Source: Camarhynchus parvulus (Eukaryota > Chordata > Aves > Passeriformes > Thraupidae). From it: a DNA stretch of 64,000 nucleotides. This document shows, one piece after another, positions 1-13,790 of the stretch. The stretch is taken from contig NC_044572.1 of assembly GCF_901933205.1 (NCBI RefSeq), positions 60,236,965-60,300,964 of the forward strand, given 5' to 3'. A program made the position numbers and the translations under genes. The notes below the pieces were generated by a model, which did no database searches, was not told where the DNA came from, and saw only the letters and a list, made by a program, of their open reading frames with translations. Positions within the stretch are counted from its first letter, which is position 1. The number at the start of each line of letters is the position of its first letter.

Positions 1-1329
1 TCATCAATTAAGGCTTCTAAGTCTGCTATGATCAAATTATGTTTGATTCAAATTTTTTGAAAGATTAGGTAGTGCTACAGACTAAAGGAAGCCTCAATGT
101 ACTTTAAATCAAAGGAGATTAGACAAAGCCTAAATGTCTGCATTATTTGTAACATTATTTCCTACAACAACTGTTATGAGAACCCCATTAACTATGTGTT
201 CCAAGTGTAACTATATTTATTTAAATTTTATCATATGGCCAGAGCCCATCCCATTCCTCAAATAGCTTATCCCACATTTTAAGGAATAGTTATGGAGCTG
301 TAAACAGGAATGTGGATGGAGATAAAGCATTGTGCCAAAACTTCAGAAAATAACAAGATTTAGCAAGATTTCAAAAGAGACCTGCAAGACCTTGAAATAA
401 GGTGTAAAGCATTACCCAGGAAAACATTAAGTGAATATTTCCTATACAACACCTAAAACTAAACCTTTTTGATGGTGACTGGAGCTGTTGCATGAGACAA
501 CATAAAAGTAAAAAAAAAATAAAGCCAGACTAGGCCTCAATTTTATGTTATCTGAGATTTGCACCATTGCATTTCTGCCACTGAGGAAGACTTTTTTATG
601 GAAAGATGGATGGCACTGATCATTAATCACAGGTTTGCTCAGGCAGTGCCACCGTAAATACTGAATATGCATAAAGTCACAACTGAATGTACAATGACAT
701 TTTTCCCCTTCCACAGAGTGTCACATGCAGAAGTCATGTAGAGAAAACCACTTACATAAACTGAATAAAAACAATAGGAACTCTTACTCATAGCCAGCAA
801 ATTTTGCTTGAGGTATGCATTAAGACAATGCTGGTCATCTTGAAATTCTTGAATACTGTAGTTTTCATCCTTGATACAGGAGGATAGTCTTCAGCCATAG
901 TGAGTGTGTGCTTTCAGATTTAAAAGAAAAAATAATGTTATTATTTCTCTGTCTGATATGTATAGCACATTCTTGATTCACTAATTGATAAAGAGGGAAG
1001 GAACACTGTTATTCCTAAGTACCTGTCTCATCTGTATTCCTTCCACGCCTTGACAAATGTGCAGTATAAAATTAAAGATGTTTCTCATTGAGGTGTTACA
1101 GGAACACAAAAGTATTTGTGGATTTTGAGGATTAGAACAAAATTCAAACAAATTCAAGTATCCGTTCCTGGCCATTTTGTGATTTTCAGTGTAAGATTGA
1201 GCAAGTCATGGAGAATCAGCTCCTTGGGTGATCCATAAAGGATCACATAAAGGATAAGGCCTTTAAGCTACATCGTAGTAATATTATGGGACTTAGCTAC
1301 TGCAAATAAGGCACTGAAGTGTTTTATAC

Positions 1330-1361
1330 AGTTTCTGTGCAGGAGAGTTTCTGTGTAGGAG
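1330..1361. repeat. Tandem 16-bp duplication
   Basis: Two head-to-tail copies of AGTTTCTGTG(C/T)AGGAG lie directly adjacent, differing at one base. This is most simply a small replication-slippage duplication with no evident function. Confidence 0.8.
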
Positions 1362-3655
1362 GCCCAGTCCCCTAGTGTATAAAAATATTGTTAAAGCAGT
1401 ACCAGATAAACTACACCCAGGGAACTTAAATTACCATAAGAGTTATTGTTTCTAAACAGTTAAGAAACCATGCAGCATATTCTTAAGCACCATCTACTGG
1501 TTCTTCAAATGCTCAAAAACATTCATAAAACACATCAACAAATGTGTCAGGCTTCAACATGTTTAAATTGTACCTAGAAGTATATGTTCTCTCTGTGGTT
1601 TTCAGTTATTAGGTCTGTTCATATGGTGTTTTGTTATTTGCTTTGTTTTTCTACTGGGAGCTGAAAGATTCAGATGTTTTTAAAAAAGGAAATATTTTGG
1701 CCAAAATGTAAAACAATTATTTGAGATGTGCTGTATCTCCTGACTTAAGAAGTTTTCTTACTTTGTGCCTCAGGATTATCAATTGGTAGACCTCTTTGGC
1801 CAGCTTCCATGTCCCACTCCTTCATTTTCTTCCCTGGGTCAAGATGCAGGAGAGGTTCTCTTGCTAAAGAGGAATGAAACCTCAGAAGAAATATCACATA
1901 TCAGGCTAGGAAGGTGGATAGACAGGAAGACATGTTTAGTCTTTGTGGAAACACTAACAGTTTAAGGAGAGGGCACATATCCATATATCACCACAGTAAC
2001 ACCCAGATGCAGTCAAACTGTGGCATAACCCACATCTAAGGCTTGGGAAGCCTATAAAGTTTCAGCAGACCTAAAGTCAGATTAGTATTTAGAGGCACAG
2101 ATTATCCTTTCAGCAGAGGCAATTGATTGACTGCAGTGGGCACGCAGTTCCAGCGTGCAGGATAAAGCTTGTCTTTGCTGGCATGGGTGCACCCACAGCT
2201 CAAGTGTTTCAGCAGTCTCATGTCACTGTCAAGCAAAACTTTGAATCTGATTCTATGGACAGTCCAGACACCCCTGGAGGGGATATGGAAGGCAGAGAGT
2301 CTTTGTCAGCCCTGGAAGCAGGATGTGTTTGCCAACTTACCTGAGGCAGGCAAATTGTCACTGAGATGAAAAAGAAACTCAAGAAAGTAGGAAAGAACTG
2401 GGTGTTGCTGCAGATATACTCCTTTAGAGAAGCTCTTCATTTCCTTGTGTTAACTGACAAGGCCAGTAAGAAGCAAAGCAGGATGATTTTTGCTCAGTGA
2501 TGCCTGCAGATTTTGTGCTTTTAACAGGGGTAAGGGAACAGCCCTTTGCTGACCCTCTTCTGGCAATGTTAGGCGCTGAACTCCTGTTTGTATGATATGG
2601 CTTCACAGTGTTTTGGGGATATTGATTAATTCTTTTCTGTAGAGAAAAATAGACTCTCTAATGCAGATTTGAATTTATCCAGTGAAGTGCCAAAGAATCA
2701 AAGAGTAAAGCCAAAAAATGAGAACAGTAAGATAAACTGGAATAAGGCTTAGAAAGCAGTTTAAAGGCCTGGATAATGAAATCACAAGTTAGCTGCAATT
2801 CAAGTGCTATGTAACTGAAAGGCTTAAAGTATTCATACCATGATATTCTTTAGTGTACCAAAGAAGACCAATGTCAAACAGCTGCTCTACCAGTACATAA
2901 CAGTGTATCCACTTCTAGTCTTAGTTCTGTACATTATATTTTTCTCAAAGACAGAAAAATAAAAACACTATGAAACAACATATTTTTTCCTTATTTACAA
3001 ATAATCTAAAAGAGCAAGCAACAAAATATTGTGTATGTTTAATAATTTGGTGATAATATAATTGGCTTTTCCCCTAAAAGATTTCAATGTCTACCAGAAA
3101 TAAACATTTTGAACATCATGAATCCATCCAAACATATCCTGAAATCGTAGCAAATTTAAGCAGGATTACTGCAGCAGTGTTCAGGCTTTTGATTTTGCTG
3201 ACAAAGTTTAAATCTCTGCACCTAATGCATACCTCCTGTTCCTCCAAGCCACAAGGAACTGTTTCCAAGACCCAATCTCCATAGCAATCCCTCCAGCTTT
3301 TTGGTTTTAAGGAACTTTGGACTGTGCCACTGGTTATAAGAGCTGGAGAATCTGGGTTACCTGCCAAAGCTCTGGAAACACATGATGAACAGACAAGCAC
3401 CCCAAAGCCTTCATTCTGTGATTCCTCATACCATGAGTCTTTGTACAAAGACCAAGCTCTAATGACCCTGTGGCAAATGCCTGCAACCAGAGTAAGGCCT
3501 CATAATGTTTCAAAGCACAAGGATGTAAATAGCTGGTGTTGCTCTTCAGATTCCTGTCAGAGGTAAAGCCTGAGGGAACACGAGTCCAATCTGAGGGAAT
3601 GAAGATGTGTTGCTGTGGCTTTGTTCACTAAAACACAAGAAGAGCAATTTTTAGG

Positions 3656-3703
3656 GTTTGTACTTTTTTTTGGTTTGTTGATTGTTTGAGGTTTTTTTTT
3701 AGT
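3656..3703. repeat. T/G-rich low-complexity tract
   Basis: The + strand is almost only T and G here, with runs of T interrupted by GG. It belongs to the same class as the tracts at 9003-9070 and 39291-39395 and is the reverse-complement counterpart of the A/C-rich tracts at 36800-37157 and 53845-54025. Confidence 0.75.
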
Positions 3704-6680
3704 TTGAATGCAAAACAAAAAGTTTAGTTGCTCAGTAAGGAAGACCTGTATCACACAGGAAAGAGATACCAGGTTACAGTTTCTTCCTCTCCTTCCTGAA
3801 ACGTGATAATAGGACCACCTTCTCATACTTCAGCATTTCTTTGCAAACACTGACTTGTTTCCCCCTTCTTCTGTGGTCTGTTCTCTGTGCACCCATAGCT
3901 TCTCTGCTTGCAGCCATTCCTTTCACAGGACGGGCTTCTTCCCCTCATCCTTTTGTGCAAATTTACAAGAGAAATATCCTAATCTGTCTCTATAAGGTGT
4001 TAAATATTACTGTGAAAAAGCTAAACATGTTTTCTACTTACCAAGTTTTCAAAGGAGGGAAGAGAGAGACATGAAAGACAAGCCCAAGCATAATGACAGA
4101 AGTGGGGAAGGATTTTAGGAATATTCTCCCATGCTCCTGCTACCATACCATACTCATTCATATAAGCAAACATGATTAATCCACTTCATGTAGCTGTTAC
4201 TATTTGGGAAAACATCTCTCTGGGAGATGTTAGTGTAAAGCTCTTCTTCATAGCATTAGGTGTTTCATGAAGGTACTATCATAGGTGTTTTTATTCAGTT
4301 TCTTTTTTTCCTGTATGTGTACACCATGACTTTTTTAATCATCAGATGTTTTTATAAGATTTTGATTCAGAGATGGATTGTATACTTCATTAAAGACAAA
4401 AAAATAAACTCATCCAAAGTAACCCATGCACACTCACACATATGCACAAACAAGGAAACAAATGAGAGGAAGGATTTAGTGACAACACCATTTTCCACTG
4501 CCTGAGTGATTAGAGTCCAGTGTTTTATATCAGACAACCTCTTTCTCTCCCCTAAAGCTTTAAATAAACACTTGTGCTAATTGCAGGTAGCAGCGGAATA
4601 CAGCATCACGTGTTTCAGGACTGGCATGGGTGTGAAAGGGAATAAACAAGCCATGGTAGAATAAACTCCATGGAGTGCTGTTTTTCTGTCACTGTCAGGG
4701 TACAGCAAAGAGAGAGTCCCTCGCTATTTTACTGTTTCTGTCCTTGTAATGTATGCCGGATCCCTATAATTTATGACACAGAGCCATTGCTTCATGAATT
4801 GCACTTCCTTTTATACTGATGCTGAACTCGTTACTGGGGGAAATGTGACAGGTTGATAGTGGTTTCTTATCTGCAGGTTAAACATTTTCAGAATAATTCA
4901 TGGCCAGCAACTGTTGGAGCTGTAATGTTTTTTTAATTAGAGCTAGAGTGGACTGTTCACTAAGCTTTTGTGCTCCAGCAAACAAGACCTCATCACCATC
5001 AGTCTGAAGTTTGTTACCTTCCCATCCATCAGATTTCAGGGAGGAAACATTCTGAAACTCATCTGCTGAGCTTGAAAAAGCTGTCCCAAGCAGTGAAGCT
5101 TAGGAAGCAGTGAAGCAATCTCTCTGGAAAACTCAGGGTGACTCTATTTCCAGCCATCACCATTCAAAAACAACAAGCATAATAAGAATGAAGAAATAAG
5201 AGCATTTACTTAAAAATAGTAACACTTTTTTGGGGTGCAATGTTATTCCTATTTTTGTCCTCGCTACTTTAAATCATTAGGATATGTGTTTTGAAGCTTC
5301 TTTACTATCAAGGCCAGAACATGGATTTCCAGTACCCTGAGAAAAGGCTACAACTCCTTTGAAATCCCATCATTCAAGGAGATAGAGATTTAGAAAGCAG
5401 ACTGTGAGACTTATGACAAAAATCATGAAAGATCATTCTGAAAAGGTCACAGTCCAAATGAGATCTTTCTAGTGCAAGTTTAAATGCTTTGTTCAGCTAT
5501 ATCAACTTACATCAACTGAGAATCTAGTTTGGTCTCTAATTTCAACAGTGCACATGCTACAGCTGTACAGGTTATCTGCAAATGGGTGTTTCTCTGTGTT
5601 CCTCAGGAATCAGACTATACTCAACTACTCAGTGCAAAGGGATAAAAGTGTACTCCAGTTTGTGCAGTCTGCCTGATAGGTTTCTTTCTGCTAGCTGAAT
5701 TGTATCCCAGGTGGGTTTAACCCAAAATTTACCTTCTCTAAATATGTAAATATTCCAAGAGACTATTTTGTCACAATTGAGGCCCAACCAAATAACACCA
5801 ACATTAATTTCTGACACTACTCCTTTGTGTCTGGCTGTTTATTATATCAATTCCTTGTTTATTTTCTTTCACTGTTTTTGTACATTCACAGGATCCATGG
5901 AAATTTCTGGGGCCATCCCTTCAAAATAAGTGACATCAGCCTCTGGATTCTCTGTCATAAAATATGGCATAAGTCCTAATTAGAGCTCACCCACAGCAAG
6001 AAATCTGCCTTGTATCTTTTCTCGTAACAGATGAGTTGTTTTTTCTTTTCAAGTTTGTTGAAAAAATAAAAAATTCAGTGTTTTTAAAAAAGACAAAAAA
6101 AATCACTGTAAATGAATAAATGAGCAAACACACGTGCATTTTTAATAATGCATGAACACTTATTTTAAGAATAATATTCATGGAAGAGCTATGATTGTTA
6201 TATGCCTGAAATTCCCAAATGGCAAAATATAATTAAAGTAAGAACTGTTGAACAAATAAACCTGTTAAATACACAATATTACCAGGCAAAATGGCTATGC
6301 ATTTATCACTTTGCCACTTTAATTACATTGACTGCTGCTCTTCATGCATATATTAATATCTCACTAACATTATGGAGGCTGAGACATAAATTACAAAGCA
6401 CTGTCTTAAAGGAGGACTTTTATCCAGGCAGAGTACAGTAGAAACAAGTTTTACATACTTTTACAATAAAACCTAACATTGAAACTGATCCCTGCTTTTA
6501 TTTGGATAGTTTTTCTTGCAGTTTTCAGAAACCTCATCTCCCTAAAATAGTAATTAATGAAGTGCTGGCTTGGAAAACCCAGCTAGAGTAGGTTTCAGAT
6601 GTACGGGTCAAGAGATTCAGCCTGGGATTCTAAAAGTAGCTAAAGTGCAAAACTCACAGAAGATATTCAGCTTATCTTGA

Positions 6681-6706
6681 GAAAAGAAAGGAAAGGAAAG
6701 GAAAAA
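6681..6706. repeat. Short (GAAAG)n microsatellite
   Basis: A purine-only stretch contains several consecutive GAAAG-type pentamers with slight irregularity at both ends. It is a short pentanucleotide simple repeat. Confidence 0.8.
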
Positions 6707-9002
6707 CTATATGTCATTTCTGTATAAATAAAGACTACTATTTTAAGATTGTATGGATTATTTCAGGAGGTTCTACATCATCATGGATTGGCTGGATGTG
6801 GCTTTGAGTGGGTGTGCTAGCTATTCACAGCAAAAAAAAGGTCAGGAAATTCATTCCCATGGGATGAACTTTTCTGAACCTGGAAATGAGCAAAGAGACT
6901 TGGAAGTGACTTTTGACCATTTGGATGAATGATGCCAAAGCTGCCTTCGGCACATTGTAATTATGTAATGTATGCATCACTGCCTGTGTTTTGAGACCAA
7001 AAGTTGCTAAACACTGTTATTGGGCCTGAGAAACCCCTTGGAATGGCAGGTTTGGTTGAACAAAATTCAGGAGATATTCTCACACAGCCTGTCACCTTGA
7101 AGACCTACTTACAGAGGGCTTATTAAATGTTAATCTCTCAACTAATAGCTGTTAAAACCATCTTACAGGCAAAACATCTTACACAGGGTTACAGGCAACT
7201 CAGAAGAAATTGTCTACACTTTTACTGTTCCAAAATATCAGGTGCTGTAGAAAATTTTGACCACAAAGTCAAGCTGTGGATATTTATCTGAGTTGTGGGT
7301 ATTTAACCACCAGTCACACTGTATTTTCTTCTTTCTCCCTGCCTTACCCGAGCTGCAGGAAAGAAAACACTTCCAGAATGGGAATCAATACTCTTTCCAT
7401 AGTGCCTCATAGACTAACCTCAGAGCAGAGACAGAATACACGTCTTGTTCTGCATAGATATCAATTTCCTCATTGATGCCCAGCATTTTAATGTTTGTGG
7501 GGTTTTTATTCCAAATTATTAACAGTCTATCAGACTTTTGTATGGAAGGAGAGAATAGGATTTTCCCCATGTGATAGATGAAGAACTAAGGCATATACAT
7601 GAGTTTAGAGGAGTTCTTCATTTCTCAGTTGAAAAACCTAGATCCAATTTTTCAGTTTCCCTTGCTTGTTGTATCATTCTGTGCATTGACAACTTCAGAA
7701 AAGTTAAAATTCAATTGTAAGTGCTAAACATACCACAGAGCTGCCACTGGGTGCCTGAAACACACCACACTGGGACACAGAAGAGCAGCTGCCCAAATGT
7801 GTGTTTATATCCATGGATTTCCCAGAATTATGCAGAAATTAAATGCTGCTACAAAGGGTAGAATTGCATTTTGATGGAAAGGATTATGCTGCCTTTGCCA
7901 CAAAATCATGCAATCCCCTCCTCTCATCTTACCTTACCCATTGCACACTGTCCAAATCCTGCTATCAGAGAAGCACAAATGTTCAAGTAATATCTTTATT
8001 TACTAGTCAGTGTCAGCTTGTTCCTTGAGTAGGTTTACTCAGTCCTAGTCAATGATAATGAGCCAATGTAAGAAAACTCATGGTCGCGTGCTTAAGCAAC
8101 ATGAACCATGTCCCTGTAAAGGGACCCAAATTCAAATTGCACTGACAAATTGAGGGCTGGTATCCCAGGCTTCTAACCACATGACCATGTAACACAAATT
8201 TAAAAAAAAATAAATTAAGAAGAGAATTATGTGAAAAACTGACATATAAAACTGCATCAAAGGGAAGCACAATGGGACCTCTATCTTTGCCTCTGTCACA
8301 TTGTCTTCTACTGATTAAATAGAGTAACCAGTAGCAATGGGAAGCAGGAGGCTGTTATCTTCAGCAATCTGTCCTTAGCAGTGGATGAAGGACAAAGTTT
8401 GACACTATATTTCACAATTACTTGCTTCACAGATGTGAGTAATGTTGCAATTCATAAACCTGATGTGGCTTTCCAAATCTGAGTGGAAATGCAGTTCAAA
8501 AGCTCCAGGCTGCTCCCTCCCATGGCTCTCCACATTTCTGTTTCCCAAACATCTAAATTACCCAAATTCTTCCTTATAGACCTGAGTCTGATCTCTGTCC
8601 CATCCTTCTCTATTCTTTACTCCCTGCTCCTCTAGCCTCAAAGATAAAAGGATAATTGCAGTTAATAAAGAACATAAGGATTATTGATTTTCAGCCAAGC
8701 TTGTAGAAACTGCAATTCTTTAGGCTGAACACCTGAAAAAATAAGGACAAATTTTCAAATTTTACATGACTTCTCCAAAGAATAGAAGTGTCTCATTTCC
8801 GTCACATTAGGCTTTTTTGGATGGAGCCAGTCTACTTTTGTCACTGTAATTTATTGATTTTTAATTTTTTTCGTATAATTTGGTTTGACCAGTAGTTGTC
8901 TGCAAATGAGACATTGGAAAAGCAGTAATTTTCTTGGTAAATTGCCTGCATGGTTTTAACAATGGCATTTTCTTTAGCAAAGTACAAAGTTCAAAGAACA
9001 AG

Positions 9003-9070
9003 TTTGGGGGCTTTTGTTGGTTTTTGGGGGTGTTTTTTGGTGTTTGGTGGGGTTTTTGCCATTTTTTTTA
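9003..9070. repeat. T/G-rich low-complexity tract with G-runs
   Basis: T-runs alternate with G-runs, including two GGGGG runs and one GGGG run, and the tract ends in a T-run followed by A's. Only three long G-runs are present, so a three-tier G-quadruplex is not clearly supported, although a two-tier one is possible. A 66-codon open frame (8950-9150) running through it is a by-product of the biased composition. Confidence 0.7.
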
Positions 9071-11027
9071 AAAACCTAGTTACTGCTTTCAAAATAGATT
9101 TTAATTTTCTTACATTTCATATTGTCTTATTTCAGGTGTCCACCCACTGAAAGTTAAAAGGAACATAGTATATAAGAAACATTATCAAAATCTAATCCTT
9201 GATTCCTGTAGTCCAGTCTTCAAGACATAGCAGCATACACTAGGCCCCTTTAGTCATCCACAATTTACAAATTTTTGTCTGCTACATAAATTTGACAAGA
9301 ATACTGTGAATTTTTTGAAAAAGGCAAGAATTTCTGAATTTGCTATATGTTACTGTAGATTAAAAAACAAAAAAAAAGCTTTCAAATCCATATCAGTTAT
9401 TACCTTGTAGAACATTCTGAAATGTTCTTCCATTTCTGCTAAAATAACAATTGTGCTTTCAAAAACAACAACAAACTTGGCATGTCATATGTCAAGTAGT
9501 GGCAAAGCCAATTTCCAGGTGCTATAAACTGCAAACATGTTCTTGAACTCTCAAAAAAATTGTATCAATTTACATCACTGTGTTTAAGTACAGCCTTGTG
9601 GTTTAGAGTAGTTATGATTCTTAAAAAATATCTAAAGGTACTCAAAACCAAAATTTGAGGGAAAATCCTCTGGCAGAAATGACACTGTCACAGGATGGCA
9701 TAGACCACTGGAATAACAACCATGCTATCAAAACATAGCCAAAGGAACACGGTTTGAAAAGAATTAGAATATCATTATCAGTGACATGAAGAAAAAAAGA
9801 TAAGAACAGCTTAACTACTGCCTGTCAGTGCATGTACCTAGTTTAGCACCCAGCCTAAATAGTATTCAGGCAGCTGCCTGTGCATATACCCAATATTACA
9901 TGTTAATGCAAAAGTTAAGACTGCCAAGATGGCGCTTTTTTTCCCCTTTTCTTGTTCATTCAGATGGAAACATCAGAGACTGTGTTTAACCTTTTTTCGT
10001 GGTGTGTGTGTACTGTGCATTCAAAATTGACTACCAGGATGTTCAGGGTTGCTCCATGACTGACAGCTTCTCCATGCTCTACAGCATAACTGGAAAGGGA
10101 ATACACTCAGCAGGACTCAGCATATGGATGGGACTTAAATCTCTTATTAAAAAGACTCTGACCTTTCTCAATATTCATCTCATCCACATGTCTTCACCTT
10201 CCAGTAGCTCAGATTTCCCACTTCTAGAATGAATAAGAAGAGAGCTTGTCTACTTGGATAGATCTGGAAAGAATTTAATATCTACCTGTCACAAGGAAAC
10301 TCTTGTTCAACAAATAAGATAAAGGTACTAAAAATAATGGTCTGTATTGTAGCCCTCATTTTATGGTAAAGCCATGGAGTAACAATAAGGAACTCCTTTT
10401 AGCATTTCCATCTCTCCTTTTCCTCATCCATTTTGTATTGGCTGCTAGAGGGTTTAGTGGGGGGACTGTTCCTTATTGTGATGTTGCTTTTGTTTCTTTT
10501 CTCATGCCCAGGGCAGAGACCTTTAGTGGTAACATGGTTTAGAGCATCTATTGCTATAATTTGAAGAATTTTTAAGTTATTTCATCTAAGTGCAAAATAA
10601 TTGTTTTCTTTAGTGCATTGAATACTTCAGACTGTAAACACCCAAATCATTAAAGGAATGATAAAGGAAACACAGTGTAAAATTGAAATAGATGTCAACT
10701 TGATAGGCTACTACAGCTCAAGAAGAATTACAGTCTGTCATTCAAAAAGTCAAATACAGAGTGGTTAAATACTAGAAAATATTTATGAGACAAACAGCAG
10801 TATTCAGAGTTCAGATAAAGAGGCTGTTCTAAGGCATGACAAAAACCAGCATCTGTTGAAATACTTCTAGCCCAGAGAAACCCGAGATAGCATTCTTTCT
10901 TTCTCAGGTATGGCAGTCTCTATCGTTTCCCTCAGTAGATGGATTAAAACGATGACAGATGAAGATTCATTGCCAAAGTAAATGAAGGATCACATTTAGA
11001 TACGTAATTACTTGGGTTTGGGCCACC

Positions 11028-11043
11028 AAAAAAAAAAAAAAAA
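11028..11043. repeat. Poly(A) run
   Basis: Sixteen consecutive A's occur without an obvious retrotransposed body upstream. I see no matching target duplication, so I leave it as a simple homopolymer. Confidence 0.8.
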
Positions 11044-13368
11044 GGAAGCTAAACACATATCCAAATATCTACACTGGTAATATTAAATTGTTTTTTGACA
11101 TTCCAACAACTGTCAGAAGCTCAAAGTAGCAGTGCCTTTCCATCAGCAAAGACAACAATTATGGTGATGACTTAGTTTCAGCAAATACCTTTTGTACCAT
11201 ACAGCTTTTGGCTATAACAGGTGCATAAAGTTGTCTTCTTCAAGAAACACTGTCCAATGTGCATGCATGCAGATTTTCCAGATCTTCTGAAAAATGAAAT
11301 AGGTAAGTCCTGTTCCAATGTTGAAGACTTGGCATAAAATCCTAACCCTACTGAAAAGAATGAGATTTATTGCACAATTTTCAGTATGGCTTGGATTTCA
11401 CCTTTTGGATGAGAAAATAACCACTTGATACTTCATTTGTCCTAAACATTCCCTCAAGTCAATCAGGACATAGCATATTTCTACAACACTCCTCCAAGCC
11501 CCTGTTTTTGTTTCAACATGGTGACAAATGCCAGCCATACTGGAAGCATTTCAAACTCTGAGTGAGACCTTAACTTGCTGCCCAGAGAATAAACTTTCCT
11601 CTTCTGTTGCTGAGCACATTAGGGAATGTTTCAGACATGTTTTGCAGGACAAACCCTTTTGTTTTACTAATAGGGCTTATGCACATACTTCCAGTGGGAA
11701 AACATCTGTTTTACAAATCTGTCCTCCTAGATATAGCTGGATTCAAACTACAGACTCTGGAACCACATCCAAATACTCCCAAAGTTCAGCAGAGTTTGGA
11801 TCAGGGGGCTGGACTGAAGTAATTGCAGAAAAATAGGCCAGGTTTGGGATTAAACTTCATACATTTTCAGGGACACTGAGATTTTGTCTTAGGACTAGCT
11901 CTGCTTCTCAGTTTTGAGCACATTAATTTCATGTTGCTTTGGGCAGGCAGGCTGCACATATGCACAACAACATAATGCAAGTATATTTCAGTCAAAGGAA
12001 CTGCTCTCATGAAAAATTGAGGTGAGGTTAAAAGTAACTTTTTAATTCCCTTTCATTCATTCACCAGAGAAATTTTCAAACTTCTGCTTCAGTGCACACC
12101 TTAGTCAGAAAGTGCAACATGATCCATAACAAAACCAAAGCTTTTTTAAAAATTATTTTATAACAGAGCTGGCATCTCAATGTTGTAATATTTGACATAT
12201 TGTCCATTTCTTTTTAAATATTGTGGTAATTTTTAAACATAATAATAGGCAGGGAAGTAATTATCTTAGTTTTTTGAAAATCTGTAGTTTTGGTTCTGCT
12301 CCTTAATGAACTGTCATAGAATAAAAATAGACAACAAATAATTGAATGAAACATTGAAGATTTAGACCAAAGGATCTCTGTGAACTTTTAAGGTGAGGGA
12401 TTAAAGTCTTCTGAAACATCTGCTGCTGAATAGTCTCTATCAAGTCAGAAGTTCCAAGTGTAGAATCTACTCCTTGTGAACATATAACAGATGTTGTTGT
12501 TCCTTGTCTCATATCCAATATATGAATATGTAAGAGAGGGTAGCAAAAAAACCTTCTGAAGCTATCCATGAATCCTAGATACAATATCCAGAGAAGGAGC
12601 CACACTGAAAATCACAGCTTTGTGTACCTAAACAACTCAAAAAACACACTTAGCAAATGGACTGTCCAAGCAAAACACAACAGCCTAAACTACCACTCTC
12701 AGATAACAAAGCCATAGCAAATTGCAAACTACACTCACTGAACTCCCTGATCAATAGTCTTAAGAATTAAATATTTCTTTAAATCCTTATTGGGACAGAC
12801 ACCAATTACAAATAATTAAAGCAGATTACAACATCAGCTAATCAGTATGTAGACATAACCCCTGACATGAGAGAAACCACTAAGAGAGAAATTCAAAGAC
12901 GACTGAAGCTGGTGGAGCCATGGCTACACAGATTTGTTTCCTGCTGAAGCAGTCTCTGTCCTACTCTCTGCTGCTGGTGATGCCCCTTCACTTCTTCCTG
13001 ATGCCAGCTACATAACTGCATATAGATCTGGAGAGAGAAAATTCTGCTAAGAAATACCTTTTTTTTTGCTACATCATTCTTTACTCACAGGGACATGATA
13101 GCAAGGAGCAGGTACAGCTTAAAAGGACATGAAACACTAAATGGCAGCTGAAGACTATTTCTGCAGCTATAATGAGCTTTGGACTGGGCCTCATCTCCAC
13201 TGACAAAGTATTTACCATGCAGTTATCATCTCTCAGCTTAAAGGAGAGGTCCCATCCTAATTCCATTTTTACCTCTGCCTGCAATAAGTGATGCTGGCAA
13301 TGACCAATATTTTCTATGGCTTTTCTCCCCAAATGTAATTGCAACTTATATTATTTTCTGGATGACAT

Positions 13369-13790
13369 TGATGCCTTAAGTTTTAGTTTTCACATTTTCC
13401 AGATTCTGTGCTGCATTAGTATATAACTCTGAATTTCAGATAAAATGTTAGCAAGTTCTCTTCACAGTTTAGACAAAAGAGTCCTTTTCCAGCCCAAGAA
13501 CCAAGGATACCATTGCAGCTTCAGGCCCAAAAAGTGTAAACAACAGTGAATTGAGGAGGATGGGAGGATGGGACTTCATAACCTGAAGCTGTAACTGGGC
13601 AATTAACCCCAATATGTAAATGGACCAAAACTGATAAAAGTGTGAAAACTCATGGTCCACTGTCCATCTTGGATGTAGCCATGGCCTGATTCTTTACTCC
13701 CAAGGTGAATCCTTTGAAGGCCTTTTAATAAATCTATTTTATTCCTTTAACCTGTCTAGCCTCTGTTCTAGGCAGCCTCTCAAGGCATCA
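13369..13790 (+). mobile_element. Solo LTR of an avian endogenous retrovirus
   Basis: This 422-bp block is bounded by terminal inverted repeats: it opens TGATGCCTTAAG and closes CTCAAGGCATCA, matching as inverted repeats at 11 of 12 positions, with canonical TG...CA ends. The four bases before it (ACAT, 13365-13368) are repeated directly after it (13791-13794), consistent with a 4-bp target-site duplication. A poly(A) signal AATAAA at 13727-13732 sets the strand as plus, with about 58 bp of downstream R/U5-like sequence. The interior resembles songbird LTRs as I remember them. A 4-bp duplication is usual for gammaretrovirus-like (class I) elements, whereas alpha/beta-type elements usually make 6 bp; that class assignment is inference. 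No gag, pol or env lies beside it, so it is a solo LTR left by recombination between two LTRs. Confidence 0.88.

Larger units (their letters stand above)
1..13368. other. Unique AT-rich noncoding DNA, no gene recognised
   Basis: Stop codons are dense in all six frames. The open frames present (about 60-110 codons) show no domain, signal peptide or family I recognise. There are no clear interspersed repeats, only short simple repeats listed separately. The part around 2120-2350 is somewhat richer in G+C and carries two overlapping open frames, but I cannot match either to a protein. 4670-4960 and 5780-5830 are ordinary unique sequence that could hold conserved noncoding elements, which sequence alone cannot decide. 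A weak exon-like segment at 11221-11302 is discussed in the findings. I infer intergenic or intronic sequence. Confidence 0.6.
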
